A stretch of 64,000 bases of DNA from Burkholderiales bacterium (GCA_022841915.1 JALHQN010000017.1:1-64000), one strand, 5' to 3'; positions 8,996-17,995 are shown, numbered from the stretch's first letter. Made by a program: numbers and translations. The notes: a model not told the origin generated them from the letters alone.

Positions 8996-10064
8996 CGTGC
9001 GAACTTCCGTCGAGCGCTTCCTCGCGCTGCCAGGCCCAGGCTGCCGGCAGGACCGCGTGCAAGTGATCGAACATCTGTGCAGGTTGCGGTGGGGGATGCG
9101 CGAGATAAGCTTGGGTCGCGGCCTGGATCTGTTCGGAGCACGACTTGAGCAGCGCCTCTTCCTCCGGACGGCTCCATGCGCCCTGCGCGAGGAGGTAATT
9201 GCGCAGACGCCCGATGGGTTCCCGCTTCCAAGCTGCGACGACCTCGTCGGCGCTGCGGTAGCGGCTGGCATCGTCGGCTGTCGTGTGGTCTGCCAGACGA
9301 TAGCTGAGCGCTTCGATCAGCGCAGGCCCGCCGCCGCTGCGCGCGCGCTCCATCGCCTCCAACGCCACGTCCCGCACCGCGACCACATCGTTGCCATCGA
9401 CCTGGATACCAGGAATGCCCGCGGCGATGGCCTTCTGTGCGAGCGTTTGGGCGGCCGTCTGGGCGGCTCGCGGCACCGAGATCGCCCATTGATTGTTCGT
9501 GACCACGAAGACGATCGGCAATCGCCAGATGCCTGCGCCGTTCATGGCTTCGTAGAATTCGCCCTTGGAGGTCGCCCCGTCGCCCAACATGCAGACCGCG
9601 ACCCTCGGTTGTTTGCGGTACTTGAAGGCATACGCCGCGCCCACGGCGTGACAGCAGTGCGAAGCGATCGTGATGCATACCGGATAGTCGCCCCGGGGCA
9701 CCGCAAAATTGGAGCCCCGCTCGTCGCCGCCCCAGTAGATCAGCAACTCCAGCAGGCTGACACCCCTCGCCAACTGGGCCGTCGTTTCCCGATACGTAAC
9801 GAGCAGGGCGTCTTCGGGCTTCATCGCCGAGACGACCCCGACGTCGATCGCCTCCTTGCCGACGCCGGATGCAAACGTGCCCAGCTGTCCCGTGCGCTGC
9901 AAGGCCAGCATCTTCTGATCGAAACTTCGGGCGAGAACCATCTGCCGGTAGAGCTCGGTCAGCGTGGCGAGGTCGCGCGCGCATTCGGGCATGGCGCCGC
10001 ATGCGCGACCCTGCTCGTCCAGATACTGCCGCGACTCGATCTCGAATCGACTGACGACCGGCAC
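8973..10064 (-). CDS. pdhA: 2-oxo-acid (pyruvate-type) dehydrogenase E1 alpha subunit
   Basis: Alpha subunit of 363 residues. The thiamine diphosphate motif runs from GDGATSKGEF to VVTNNQ. The substrate-side histidine region is IASHCCHAVGAAYA, and the C-terminal part has SYRLADHTTADDASRYR, typical of E1 alpha. The GTG start at 10064 is supported by GGAGG six bases upstream. It heads the operon E1 alpha, E1 beta, E2, possibly with the dienelactone hydrolase. The pdhA name follows the common annotation of this heterotetrameric family; branched-chain 2-oxo acids are an alternative substrate. The gene diverges from hslR, and 10065-10229 should carry both promoters. Confidence 0.9.
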   Translation of the reverse strand: MPVVSRFEIESRQYLDEQGRACGAMPECARDLATLTELYRQMVLARSFDQKMLALQRTGQLGTFASGVGKEAIDVGVVSAMKPEDALLVTYRETTAQLARGVSLLELLIYWGGDERGSNFAVPRGDYPVCITIASHCCHAVGAAYAFKYRKQPRVAVCMLGDGATSKGEFYEAMNGAGIWRLPIVFVVTNNQWAISVPRAAQTAAQTLAQKAIAAGIPGIQVDGNDVVAVRDVALEAMERARSGGGPALIEALSYRLADHTTADDASRYRSADEVVAAWKREPIGRLRNYLLAQGAWSRPEEEALLKSCSEQIQAATQAYLAHPPPQPAQMFDHLHAVLPAAWAWQREEALDGSSHDGSDHTR

Positions 10065-10229
10065 CCGACACCTCCATCCAGAATGCGGCGATTGTCGCCT
10101 GTTTGCCCTGATGCCACAACACGATGCGTGCCTGGCTGCACGGGCGGGAAGCCGCTACCATTGAGCCGTCCGCGTCCGATCGGAGCGATCGAACGGCGCA
10201 CGGATTCCCACACTTTTCTTCGAATCGTG

Positions 10230-10640
10230 ATGACGACAGCGAGCGGGCAGGACGAGCAGGAGGACGGGCGCACCCGCATCGACAAGTGGTTATGGGCGGC
10301 GCGTTTTTTCAAGACCCGTTCCTTGGCGGCGCAAGCGGTCGAGGGTGGGAAGGTGAAGCTCGATGACGAGCGCGTGAAGGCCGCCAAGCCGGTGCGCAAG
10401 GGCGACCGGCTGACGATTCGCATCGGCGATCAACAGTGGTCGATCACGGTACAGGCCTTGTCCGACCGGCGTGGTCCGGCCGAGGTCGCGAGGACGCTTT
10501 ATCACGAAGACGACGAGAGCCGCGAGGCGCGCATTGCGGCGATCGAGAGCAAGCGCGGGGCGCTCGATCCGCAGGCGGTGCACGGCGGACGGCCGGAGAA
10601 GCGCCAGCGTCGCGAGTTGCGACGCGTACGCGGCTACTGA
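10230..10640 (+). CDS. hslR: Heat-shock protein 15-like S4 RNA-binding protein
   Basis: Hsp15/HslR family, 136 residues. In E. coli Hsp15 binds stalled 50S subunits carrying a nascent chain. The S4 domain spans roughly residues 16-62: RIDKWLWAARFFKTRS, then GGKVKLDD and VRKGDRLTI. The C-terminus is basic (RPEKRQRRELRRVRGY), as in the family. The ATG at 10230 directly follows a GTG in the same frame, and either may be used. The much longer open frame to the left is antisense to the E1 genes and is not coding. Confidence 0.92.
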   Translation: MTTASGQDEQEDGRTRIDKWLWAARFFKTRSLAAQAVEGGKVKLDDERVKAAKPVRKGDRLTIRIGDQQWSITVQALSDRRGPAEVARTLYHEDDESREARIAAIESKRGALDPQAVHGGRPEKRQRRELRRVRGY

Positions 10641-10684
10641 ATCGGCTTATCCTCGGCAACCCACGCAATTTGACTGGAGCTCCG

Positions 10685-11779
10685 ATGAAGCTTGGTTTCT
10701 TCACCATGCCCATGCATCCGCCGGGCCGCAATCTGACCGAAACGCTCAAGGAGGACCGTGAAGCCGTCGTTCTGGCCGATCGTCTGGGCTTCGCCGAGGC
10801 GTTCATCGGCGAGCATTCGACCGACGTCTGCGAATCGATACCGTCGTGCCTGACGTTCATTGCCAGCGTGGCCTTCCAGACGCAACAGATCAGGCTGGGC
10901 AGCGGCACGGTGAATCTGCCGAACAACCATCCGGTGCAGGTCGCGGCGAACGTCGCCATGCTGGATCACATGCTCGAGGGCCGCTTCATCTTCGGCATCG
11001 GACCCGGTGGCCTGCGCTCGGACATGGAGGCCTTGGGCAATCTCGATCGAGACCGCAATGCGATGTTCGTCGAAGCCATCGATCACATCATCGCCTTGTG
11101 GACGACCGATGCGCCGTACCGTCTCAAGGGACGCTTCTGGGACGTCAGCACGGAACGGACCTTGATTCCCGAAGTCGGGCAGGGCGTGATGATCCGGCCG
11201 TACCAGCAACCGCATCCGCCCATCGTGGTCACGGTGGTGGTTCCCCATTCCAAGGGACTGATCGCCGCGGCGCGGCGAGGCTGGCAGCCGATCACGGCCA
11301 ACTTCCTTCAGCCCAAGTGGGCTGCGACGCACTGGCCAATGTATCAGCAAGGCTGCGAACTCGGCGGGTTGCCCGCGCGCCGCAGCGACTGGCGCGTGTG
11401 CAAAAGCATTTTCGTGGCCGATGACGAGGGCACTGCGCAACGTTATGCGAAGAGCGTCGACGGGCCTTATGGGTTCTACTTCTGGAATCTGTTGACGAAG
11501 CGACGCTCGGCGGGTTCCACGGACATCTTCAAGCACGACCTGAGTTTGCCCGACGACGCCGTGACCACGCAGTACATGCTCGACCGGCTGGTGATCGCCG
11601 GCACGCCGCAGTCCGTGGCCGAGCAGATCCTGGCCTTCCGCGATACGATCAGCGACTTCGGCACGCTGCTCTACTGTGGGCATGATTGGGCCGAGCCGAA
11701 ACTCGCGCGCCGTTCGATGGAACTGATGGCCGAGAAGGTCATGCCCGCAGTGAATGCTGCCATCGCGCGCGAGCGTTGA
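10685..11779 (+). CDS. LLM-class flavin-dependent oxidoreductase
   Basis: Luciferase-like TIM-barrel oxidoreductase of 364 residues using reduced flavin. Evidence: N-terminal strand KLGFFTMPMHPPGR, EAFIGEHSTD, the IRLGSGTVNLPNNHPVQVAA segment contacting flavin, and the family pattern DHMLEGRFIFGIGPGG. These enzymes insert oxygen into ketones, alkanes or sulfonates, or act as F420/FMN dehydrogenases; the substrate here is unknown. It is the first gene of a plus-strand run ending at 17880 and follows hslR by 44 bp. Confidence 0.88.
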   Translation: MKLGFFTMPMHPPGRNLTETLKEDREAVVLADRLGFAEAFIGEHSTDVCESIPSCLTFIASVAFQTQQIRLGSGTVNLPNNHPVQVAANVAMLDHMLEGRFIFGIGPGGLRSDMEALGNLDRDRNAMFVEAIDHIIALWTTDAPYRLKGRFWDVSTERTLIPEVGQGVMIRPYQQPHPPIVVTVVVPHSKGLIAAARRGWQPITANFLQPKWAATHWPMYQQGCELGGLPARRSDWRVCKSIFVADDEGTAQRYAKSVDGPYGFYFWNLLTKRRSAGSTDIFKHDLSLPDDAVTTQYMLDRLVIAGTPQSVAEQILAFRDTISDFGTLLYCGHDWAEPKLARRSMELMAEKVMPAVNAAIARER

Positions 11780-11801
11780 ACACGGACAACAAGGGGGAGA
11801 T

Positions 11802-12623
11802 ATGGCAAGGAACAGGAGGCGTTTCGAGGACAAGGTCGTTCTGATCACCGGTGGCAGCGGCGGCCAAGGTCGCGTACAGGCGAGCATGTTCGCCGAGCAG
11901 GGCGCGGCTGTCGTGCTGACCGATGTCGTCGAAGCCGCAGGCAAGGCCCTCGCTGCGCAGCTTCGCAAAAGCGGCGCGAACGCGAGCTTCGTCAAGCTCG
12001 ATGTGACCGATGCCGACAGCTGGGCCAAGGTGGTCAAGCGCATCCGACGCGATCACGGCAAGCTGCATGTGCTGGTCAACAACGCCGGCGTCATCAGCCG
12101 CACCAGCGTACGCACCATCGACATGGCGGAATGGCAGCGTGTCTTGGGGATCAATCTGACTGGCCCGATGCTGGGCACCCAGGCCGTCGCACCCCTGATG
12201 CGCGATTCGGGCGGGGGCGCGATCGTCAACATCGCATCCACGGCCGGGCTGGTCGGACATCCCGGGGTGGCCTATGCGGCCAGCAAGTGGGGATTGCGCG
12301 GGGTGACCAAGAGTGCCGCCATGGAACTGCTCGACTGGAACATCCGCGTCAACTCGGTGCATCCTGCCCAGGTCAGCGAAACCGGGATGGCAGCGAACGC
12401 CACGCCCGGTTATCGCTACGCGAACGAGCGCGCGATGCCGTTGAAGCGCGCCTCCCGGCCCGACGAGGTGGCGCAGGCGGTGCTGTTTCTCGCCAGCGAC
12501 GAGGCGAGCTACGTCAACGCGACGGAGGTGGTCGTCGATGGGGGCGCAGTGGCCATCGGGCTGCCCCGAGTGCGCACGCTGCTCGAGGACGATTTCAATC
12601 GGGCGAACGCCGCGAAGCCCTGA
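11802..12623 (+). CDS. SDR family NAD(P)-dependent oxidoreductase
   Basis: Classical short-chain dehydrogenase, 273 residues. Cofactor motif TGGSGGQG (family TGxxxGxG), NNAG at about residue 90, catalytic Ser in NIASTAG and Y-x3-K as YAASK. The C-terminus has the usual SRPDEVAQAVLFLASDEASYV. The start ATG at 11802 has AGGGGGAGA just upstream and lies 22 bp after the flavin oxidoreductase stop, so the two are probably co-transcribed. It likely oxidises or reduces a hydroxyl/keto intermediate of the same unknown substrate. Confidence 0.92.
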   Translation: MARNRRRFEDKVVLITGGSGGQGRVQASMFAEQGAAVVLTDVVEAAGKALAAQLRKSGANASFVKLDVTDADSWAKVVKRIRRDHGKLHVLVNNAGVISRTSVRTIDMAEWQRVLGINLTGPMLGTQAVAPLMRDSGGGAIVNIASTAGLVGHPGVAYAASKWGLRGVTKSAAMELLDWNIRVNSVHPAQVSETGMAANATPGYRYANERAMPLKRASRPDEVAQAVLFLASDEASYVNATEVVVDGGAVAIGLPRVRTLLEDDFNRANAAKP

Positions 12624-12794
12624 AACGAGCGGCCTTCGGGGCATATCTTGCGCTCGTGCAATATGTTGTAATTCCAGGCTAAGCGCGTCCGGACTGGCAG
12701 TCCACAAAGGCACTGGGACAACTTCGAAGAACGCGCGCCGCCGCGGCTGTTCTTGACAGCCGACGAACGCGTAAGTGGATAGTGGAGGAGGGTG

Positions 12795-13763
12795 ATGAAA
12801 ACGAACATGGCATGGGGATGGGGCTCGCTGGTGTTGATGGCCGCGGGCGCCGCAACGGCGCAGGAGTATCCGATCAAACCGATACGCTGGATCATTCCGT
12901 ATTCACCGGGCGGAGCCACCGACATCACGGCACGCACCATGGCGCCGCATTTGACCCAAGGCCTGGGCCAACAGGTGCTGGTGGAGAATCGGGCGGGCGG
13001 CGCGGCCATCCCGGGCATGGATGTCGTCGCGAAAGCACCTCCCGACGGGTATACCTGGCTGCTCGCCAACATCGCATTCGGTGCCAACCCGAGCCTGTTC
13101 AGAAAGCTGCCCTTCGATGTCGAAAAGGACTTCACGCCGGTAAGCAAGGTGGCGGTCGTGCCGATGGTCGTCACGGTACATCCGTCCCTGCCGGTGAGGA
13201 ACCTGAACGAGCTCCTCTCGCTCGCGCGCAAGAATCCGGGCAAGCTCAACTATGGATCGGCCGGCAACGGCAGTGCGAACCACCTGACGACCGAGGTATT
13301 TCGCAGCTATACCAAGGTCAACATCGTTCATGTTCCGTTCAAGGGTGGCGGACCCGCGGTGGCAGCGCTCGTCGGCGGGCAGATCGACATGCTGTTCGCC
13401 ACCATCAGTTCCGCCTCCCCCCATATCAAGGCAGGCCGCTTGCGGGCGCTTGCGCTCACGAACTACAAACGCTCGGCCACGCTTCCCGACACGCCGACGT
13501 TGCAGGAACTCGGACTGAAGGACTACAACGTCAACGAGTGGCAGGTGATCGTTCTGCCGGGCAATACGCCCAAGGCCATCGTCGATCGCGTGAACAAGGA
13601 AGTGGTCGCGACGCTCGCCGATCCTAAGGTGAAGGCGCGGCTCGTCGATCTGGGCGCGGAAGCCGAAAGCACTACCCCCGAAGAGGCCACGGCCTTCCTG
13701 AAGAAGGAATGGGCTTTGTGGCGCCGTGTCGTCAAAGAAGCTGGGATACAGACGGTGGATTGA
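12795..13763 (+). CDS. Bug family (tripartite tricarboxylate transporter) binding protein
   Basis: Periplasmic solute receptor of 322 residues. The signal peptide is residues 1-20 (MKTNMAWGWG, hydrophobic core, cleavage near ATAQ). Mature features match the Bug/TctC family: YPIKPIRWIIPYSPGGATDITAR, VVENRAGGAA-type loop, FKGGGPAVAALVGGQIDM, and LALTNYKRSATLPDTPTLQE. The ATG at 12795 is preferred to the adjacent GTG because GGAGG is correctly spaced six bases away. No TctA/TctB permease genes are nearby, which is normal for Bug orphans of betaproteobacteria. Ligands of the family are mostly carboxylates. The stop codon overlaps the next start (TGATG). Confidence 0.93.
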   Translation: MKTNMAWGWGSLVLMAAGAATAQEYPIKPIRWIIPYSPGGATDITARTMAPHLTQGLGQQVLVENRAGGAAIPGMDVVAKAPPDGYTWLLANIAFGANPSLFRKLPFDVEKDFTPVSKVAVVPMVVTVHPSLPVRNLNELLSLARKNPGKLNYGSAGNGSANHLTTEVFRSYTKVNIVHVPFKGGGPAVAALVGGQIDMLFATISSASPHIKAGRLRALALTNYKRSATLPDTPTLQELGLKDYNVNEWQVIVLPGNTPKAIVDRVNKEVVATLADPKVKARLVDLGAEAESTTPEEATAFLKKEWALWRRVVKEAGIQTVD

Positions 13764-14827
13764 TGAGCCCGACACACACAGCGTTGGTCATCGGCGCCAC
13801 CGGCGTGACCGGCACGCCGATGGTGGAGGAACTGCTGCTGGCGGGCTGGCCCGTCTACGCGGTGTCGCGCCGAGTGCCGATGCTCCGGGCCGGGGTGCCG
13901 CTGGACAAGCTTCGTCATGTCCCCGTAGACCTCACGGATGCGCCGGCGAGTGAAGCGGCCTTGGGTCGGCTGACCGATGTCACGCATCTGTTCTATTGCG
14001 GCAACGACCCCAGTCCGGATGTGCGCCTGGCTTTGATGCGGCATGTGATCGACGCGGTCGAAGCCCACGCGCCCGGCTTGGCCAACGTTCATCTGCTGCA
14101 GGGCACGAAGTACTACGGTTGCCATCTGGGGCCGTTCAAGGTGCCCGCACAGGAGTCCGATCCGCGCGTGCCCGGCGCCGATTTCTACTACAGCGAAGAA
14201 GACTGCGTTCGAGAGCGGCAGCGCGGGCGGCGCTGGACCTGGACCGCCACCCGGCCGCACTCGGTATGCGGCTATGCCCGCGGCAATCCGCTCAATCTGG
14301 CGGTCGCACTGGCGATTTACGGCACGCTGCAGCGTGCGATCGGCGGCAAGTTCGCGTTCCCCGCATCCCAGGCGTGCTTCGACGCGCGGTTCAACGTCGC
14401 CGATTCCGAATTGCTGGCGCGCGCTTCCATCTGGAGTTCGACCACGCCGGGTTGCGCCAACGAGGCGTTCAACATCAACAACGGCGATGTCTTCCACTGG
14501 CGCGACCTCTGGCCGAAGCTGGCCGGTTTCTTCGGTCTGCAGTCGGCAGGTCCACAGTCCCAGCGCTTGCCCGAGTTCCTTGCCGAACACGAGTCCACGT
14601 GGCGCAAGCTCGCTGACGAGCACAACCTGACCCCTTTTCCCTACGAGCGCATTGCGCGCTGGGCGCAAGGCGATTACCAGCCGCCCCATTCGCGCTTCGC
14701 GTGCGAGTACGACGTCGTCTCCGACCTGACCAAAGCGCGCCAGCACGGGTTCGCCGAGCACGTGGACAGCGCCGAGATGTTCTTGCGTTTGTTCGCGCGC
14801 TTGCGCGGCGAGCGCGTCATTCCTTGA
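13763..14827 (+). CDS. PRISE-type SDR reductase (progesterone 5-beta-reductase/iridoid synthase-like)
   Basis: Atypical short-chain dehydrogenase of 354 residues. The nucleotide motif is GATGVTGTP near the N-terminus. The catalytic Lys and Tyr of the PRISE family appear as GTKYYGCHLGPFK and FYYSEEDCVRE. PRISE enzymes reduce activated C=C bonds of enones or enals with NADPH. A later part, GCANEAFNINNGDVFHWRDLWP, is typical of the bacterial members. The start overlaps the Bug stop by one base, indicating coupled translation. Its presence suggests an alpha,beta-unsaturated intermediate in the pathway. Confidence 0.85.
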   Translation: MSPTHTALVIGATGVTGTPMVEELLLAGWPVYAVSRRVPMLRAGVPLDKLRHVPVDLTDAPASEAALGRLTDVTHLFYCGNDPSPDVRLALMRHVIDAVEAHAPGLANVHLLQGTKYYGCHLGPFKVPAQESDPRVPGADFYYSEEDCVRERQRGRRWTWTATRPHSVCGYARGNPLNLAVALAIYGTLQRAIGGKFAFPASQACFDARFNVADSELLARASIWSSTTPGCANEAFNINNGDVFHWRDLWPKLAGFFGLQSAGPQSQRLPEFLAEHESTWRKLADEHNLTPFPYERIARWAQGDYQPPHSRFACEYDVVSDLTKARQHGFAEHVDSAEMFLRLFARLRGERVIP

Positions 14828-14840
14828 AAGCCTTCGATTC

Positions 14841-15062
14841 GTGGATCAATATCCGACCATCAAGTTCATCGTCGAGCGGGGCAACCTGCTTGCCATCGTC
14901 ATCGGCATCCTGCCTCTGCTGGGGGGCGCCGTGCTCGCCGCCTTGGGCGTGCATTGGCTGTCCATCTTGGCAGGAGCGGTCGCAGCCGCCGTCGTGTACT
15001 TCTTGATGCGCAGCTATGTCGAACTGGTGCGCGTGATCGCGGACATGCTGTTGCCCAAGTGA
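14841..15062 (+). CDS. Small two-helix membrane protein
   Basis: A 73-residue hydrophobic protein starting at GTG, 13 bp after the PRISE reductase stop. Two membrane segments are apparent: LLAIVIGILPLLGGAVLAAL and LSILAGAVAAAVVYFLMRSY, followed by a short amphipathic tail. No family recognised. Its position in the run suggests a membrane accessory, for instance to transport or to the flavoprotein encoded next, but this is only context. Confidence 0.6.
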   Translation: MDQYPTIKFIVERGNLLAIVIGILPLLGGAVLAALGVHWLSILAGAVAAAVVYFLMRSYVELVRVIADMLLPK

Positions 15063-15155
15063 GCGGCGCGTCGCCTGCGTCGAGCCGTTCGCCCGTGGCT
15101 CCGAGCGTTGTACGCCGCTCGACGAGCCCATCAAACATCGTTCAGGAAAGATGCA

Positions 15156-16568
15156 ATGAGCAGTCGCAGTGATTTCGATGTGGTCGTGGTCGGTGGCGGT
15201 CTCGGCGGCCTCAGCGCAGCCTGCCGCGCGTCACAGCTGGGATTGAAGGCGGTCGTGCTGGAGCGCGGCACCGACGCCCAATACCTGTGCAACTCCCGCT
15301 TCTCCGGCGGCATCTTGCACATCAACGGACACAACGTGGAGGAACCCGCGGAGGATTTGGTCAAGGCCATCGACGAGTTCACGCTCGGTCAGGCCGACAG
15401 GGAACTCGCCCGAGCCCTGGCCGTGGACGCTCGCCGGGCAGTGGCCTGGCTGCGGGACGAGGGAGCGAAATTCATACGCGTCGGGCAGATCGTCTGGCAG
15501 CAGCATGTCATGGCGCCGCCTCGTCCGATCACACCCGGGCTCGACTGGAAAGGTCGAGGCCCCGACGTCACCCTGCGCACGTTGGAAGCGAATCTGCTCA
15601 AGCGCGGCGGCTCGGTCCAGCGCGGCACGGCCGCCCGGGCGCTCATGGAGCATCAAGGGGTCTGCGTCGGTGTGGAAGCCGAGGTGGGCGGCAAGCCGGT
15701 GCAATTCGGGGCGAAGGCCGTGATCATTGCCGACGGCGGCTTTCAAGGCGATCTGGGACTCATCGGCCAACACATCACGCCGGCGCCGGTCAAGCTCAAG
15801 CAGCGCGGGGCGGCGACGGGGGTCGGCGACGGCCTGCGCATGGCGCAGGGCATGGGCGCTGCGGTGACGGCGCTCGATGCTTTCTACGGCCACATGCTCT
15901 CGCGCGACTCGTTCAGCAACGACAAGGTTTGGCCTTATCCCCAGCTCGACGAACTCGGCACGGCGGGCATCGTGGTCGACTCGCGCGGCGAGCGCTTCAC
16001 CGACGAAGGCATGGGCGGGATCTTCGTCGCCAACATGATCGCGCGCTTAGCCGATCCGTTGTCGACCTGGGCGGTTTTCGACGAGGATGTCTGGAACGGC
16101 CCCGGCAAGAGTGCGCGCATTCCGGCCAACCCCAATCTGACGCGGGCGGGCGGCACGGTACACCAAGCGCCGACGCTGCGTGCGCTGGCGCAGAGCATGC
16201 AGATTCCACCCGAGCGCTTCGAACTCACCGTCGCCGCATACAATCAGGCGCTGTCGGCGGGCAAACTCGCGAGCCTGCAGCCGGCTCGCTCGTCGTTGCG
16301 CATACCGGCAATGCCGATCGCCAAGGCGCCGTTCTATGCCGTGCCCCTGTGCGCCGGGATCACTTATACGATGGGCGGCATCGCCATCGATCCGCACGGG
16401 CAGGTGCAGCGCCAAGGGGGCGGTGCCATCGCCGGCCTCTATGCGGCGGGTGCTTCGACCGGCGGCCTCGAGGGCGGGACAGGCATCGGCTACGTAGGCG
16501 GATTGATCAAGGCTGCCACCTTCGGCATTCGTGCGGCTGAGGCGATCGCCCAGGGCACGAAGCCGTGA
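15156..16568 (+). CDS. FAD-dependent dehydrogenase, fumarate reductase/TcuA-like flavoprotein
   Basis: Flavoprotein of 470 residues in the succinate dehydrogenase/fumarate reductase flavoprotein family. The dinucleotide motif is VVVVGGGLGGLSAACRA. The FAD contact region is NSRFSGGILHINGH. The C-terminal FAD-binding end is LYAAGASTGGLEGGTGIGY. This subgroup includes tricarballylate dehydrogenase TcuA and 3-ketosteroid dehydrogenase-like enzymes, which oxidise or reduce a C-C bond next to a carboxylate or carbonyl. The ATG at 15156 has AGGAAAG upstream. No TcuB-like electron carrier is beside it, so tricarballylate as substrate is only a hypothesis. Confidence 0.85.
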   Translation: MSSRSDFDVVVVGGGLGGLSAACRASQLGLKAVVLERGTDAQYLCNSRFSGGILHINGHNVEEPAEDLVKAIDEFTLGQADRELARALAVDARRAVAWLRDEGAKFIRVGQIVWQQHVMAPPRPITPGLDWKGRGPDVTLRTLEANLLKRGGSVQRGTAARALMEHQGVCVGVEAEVGGKPVQFGAKAVIIADGGFQGDLGLIGQHITPAPVKLKQRGAATGVGDGLRMAQGMGAAVTALDAFYGHMLSRDSFSNDKVWPYPQLDELGTAGIVVDSRGERFTDEGMGGIFVANMIARLADPLSTWAVFDEDVWNGPGKSARIPANPNLTRAGGTVHQAPTLRALAQSMQIPPERFELTVAAYNQALSAGKLASLQPARSSLRIPAMPIAKAPFYAVPLCAGITYTMGGIAIDPHGQVQRQGGGAIAGLYAAGASTGGLEGGTGIGYVGGLIKAATFGIRAAEAIAQGTKP

Positions 16569-16590
16569 CACGGCATCGACGAGGGCATCC

Positions 16591-16974
16591 ATGAGCGAGC
16601 AGGCGCGCGGATCGATAAGAAACGTGGCCGAAGTCATGTGGGAAGATCTCCCCGGGCATTTCGGTGGCGCGTACTCCAAGATGCTGGTGCGCCCGGAACC
16701 TTCCGGGGCCCGTTTGCTCGACTATCGCATATCGACCTATCAGCCCAAGGGGCATGTGGCGCCGCATGCCCATCGCGTCCAGGAGCAGATCTATCATGTC
16801 CTGGAGGGAGAAGCGTTGATGGAGCTCGACGGGGAGCGGCGAGTGGTTCGCAAGCACGATGTCGTGTTCGTGCCCCCCGGAGTCATGCACGCCATCTACA
16901 ACACCGGCTTAACCGATCTCACCTTCATCGTCGTCACTTCACCACCTGACGACATGGAACCCGGCTCGGCCTGA
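16591..16974 (+). CDS. Cupin domain protein
   Basis: Single-domain cupin, 127 residues. Motif 1 is seen as APHAHRVQEQIYHVLEGE (metal-binding His, His, Glu) and motif 2 as VPPGVMHAIYNTG, so a metal site is likely complete. It could be an isomerase, dioxygenase or regulator; small cupins of this kind are common in aromatic and carboxylate catabolic operons. It lies 22 bp after the flavoprotein gene and 45 bp before the next gene, on the same strand. Confidence 0.88.
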   Translation: MSEQARGSIRNVAEVMWEDLPGHFGGAYSKMLVRPEPSGARLLDYRISTYQPKGHVAPHAHRVQEQIYHVLEGEALMELDGERRVVRKHDVVFVPPGVMHAIYNTGLTDLTFIVVTSPPDDMEPGSA

Positions 16975-17019
16975 CACGCCAAGTGCAGACCGCTTAACAC
17001 GCTATCGGAAGGAACTCAC

Positions 17020-17880
17020 ATGCTGCTCAGCGAACGTCGCGCGCGTTATCGTCAGATTCTGCAAGGGAACGTCTGTGTCCATCCGGCCTCGGTCTTCGAT
17101 GCGATGTCGGTGCGGATCGCGGAATCGCTGGGCTTCGAGGTCGGCATGTTCGCCGGCTCGACGGGCTCCGCCACCGTGCTCGGTGCACCGGACATCATCG
17201 TGATGACATTGACCGAGTTCGCCGACCAGATCCTGCGGATCTCGCGCGCCTCGACCCTGCCGCTGATGGTCGACGCCGATCACGGTTATGGCAACGCCAT
17301 CAACGTGATGCGCACGGTGGAAGAGTGCGAGACCGCCGGGGTGTCCGGCCTGACCATCGAGGATACGGTGCTGCCGACGGCGTTCGGCGCCAAGGGCGAA
17401 TCGATGATCTCGATCGCGGAGTTCACCGGCAAGCTGAAGGCCGCGGTCGCCGCGAGGCAGGATCCCTCGCTGGTCGTGATCGGACGGACCAACGGCCTCA
17501 AGCTCTCGGGCATCCCCGACACGATCGAGCGCGTGAAAGCGGCTCAGGACACCGGGGTCGATGCGATTTTTCTGGTGGGCGGCACGACGCGAGCCGAGAT
17601 CGAAGCGGTGCACAACGTCTGCCGTCTGCCGCTGATCCTGGGAGGCGGCACACCCGAACTCTCCGACAAGAAGTGGCTGGCCGATCACGGCGTGCGCGTC
17701 GCCTTGCAGGGGCATCAGCCGCTCTATGCGGCTGTCAAAGCGGTCTACGACACGTTGAAGCATCTGCGTGAGGGTGGCTCGACGGGTGCGCTGAAAGACA
17801 AAGTCGCATCCGACGAACTGCTCGACATCGCGCTCAAGCAGAAAGAGTACAAGCGCTGGCAGGGCGAGTTCTTGAAGTAG
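17020..17880 (+). CDS. Oxaloacetate decarboxylase (PEP mutase/isocitrate lyase superfamily)
   Basis: TIM-barrel enzyme of 286 residues. The Mg site is VDADHGYGNAINVMRT, followed by GLTIEDTVLPTAFG and VIGRTNGLKLSG. The isocitrate lyase signature K-K-C-G-H is absent, so it is not ICL or PrpB. Length and motifs agree with the Pseudomonas oxaloacetate decarboxylase group of this superfamily (PA4872 type), which converts oxaloacetate to pyruvate and CO2. It would fit as the last step if the RraA-type aldolase encoded convergently releases oxaloacetate. It is the last gene of the plus-strand catabolic run and is followed by a strong hairpin. Confidence 0.82.
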   Translation: MLLSERRARYRQILQGNVCVHPASVFDAMSVRIAESLGFEVGMFAGSTGSATVLGAPDIIVMTLTEFADQILRISRASTLPLMVDADHGYGNAINVMRTVEECETAGVSGLTIEDTVLPTAFGAKGESMISIAEFTGKLKAAVAARQDPSLVVIGRTNGLKLSGIPDTIERVKAAQDTGVDAIFLVGGTTRAEIEAVHNVCRLPLILGGGTPELSDKKWLADHGVRVALQGHQPLYAAVKAVYDTLKHLREGGSTGALKDKVASDELLDIALKQKEYKRWQGEFLK

Positions 17881-17907
17881 TCGATGCGCAGATAGGCTGG
17901 CGCGCCG

Positions 17908-17936
17908 CCTGGGGGCTTTCTCCTAAGTCCCCCAGG
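17908..17936. terminator. Bidirectional hairpin between convergent operons
   Basis: CCTGGGGG (17908-17915) and CCCCCAGG (17929-17936) form an 8-bp GC-rich stem with a 13-base loop. It sits between the stop at 17880 on the plus strand and the stop at 17996 on the minus strand. There is no T-run on either side. Confidence 0.6.
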
Positions 17937-17995
17937 AGGGTGCCGCGCCTGTTGCGCAAACGCCCCGCTACGCGATCACGGAGTCGAGCGTCCGC

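Noticed and set aside
8760..10229. The long N-terminal extension in frame with hslR
   Set aside because: It is antisense to E1 beta and E1 alpha; HslR homologues begin near 10230.
17020..17880. Methylisocitrate lyase (prpB), suggested by prpD and prpE in the window
   Set aside because: The isocitrate/methylisocitrate lyase cysteine signature K-K-C-G-H is absent and the motifs fit the oxaloacetate decarboxylase subgroup better.
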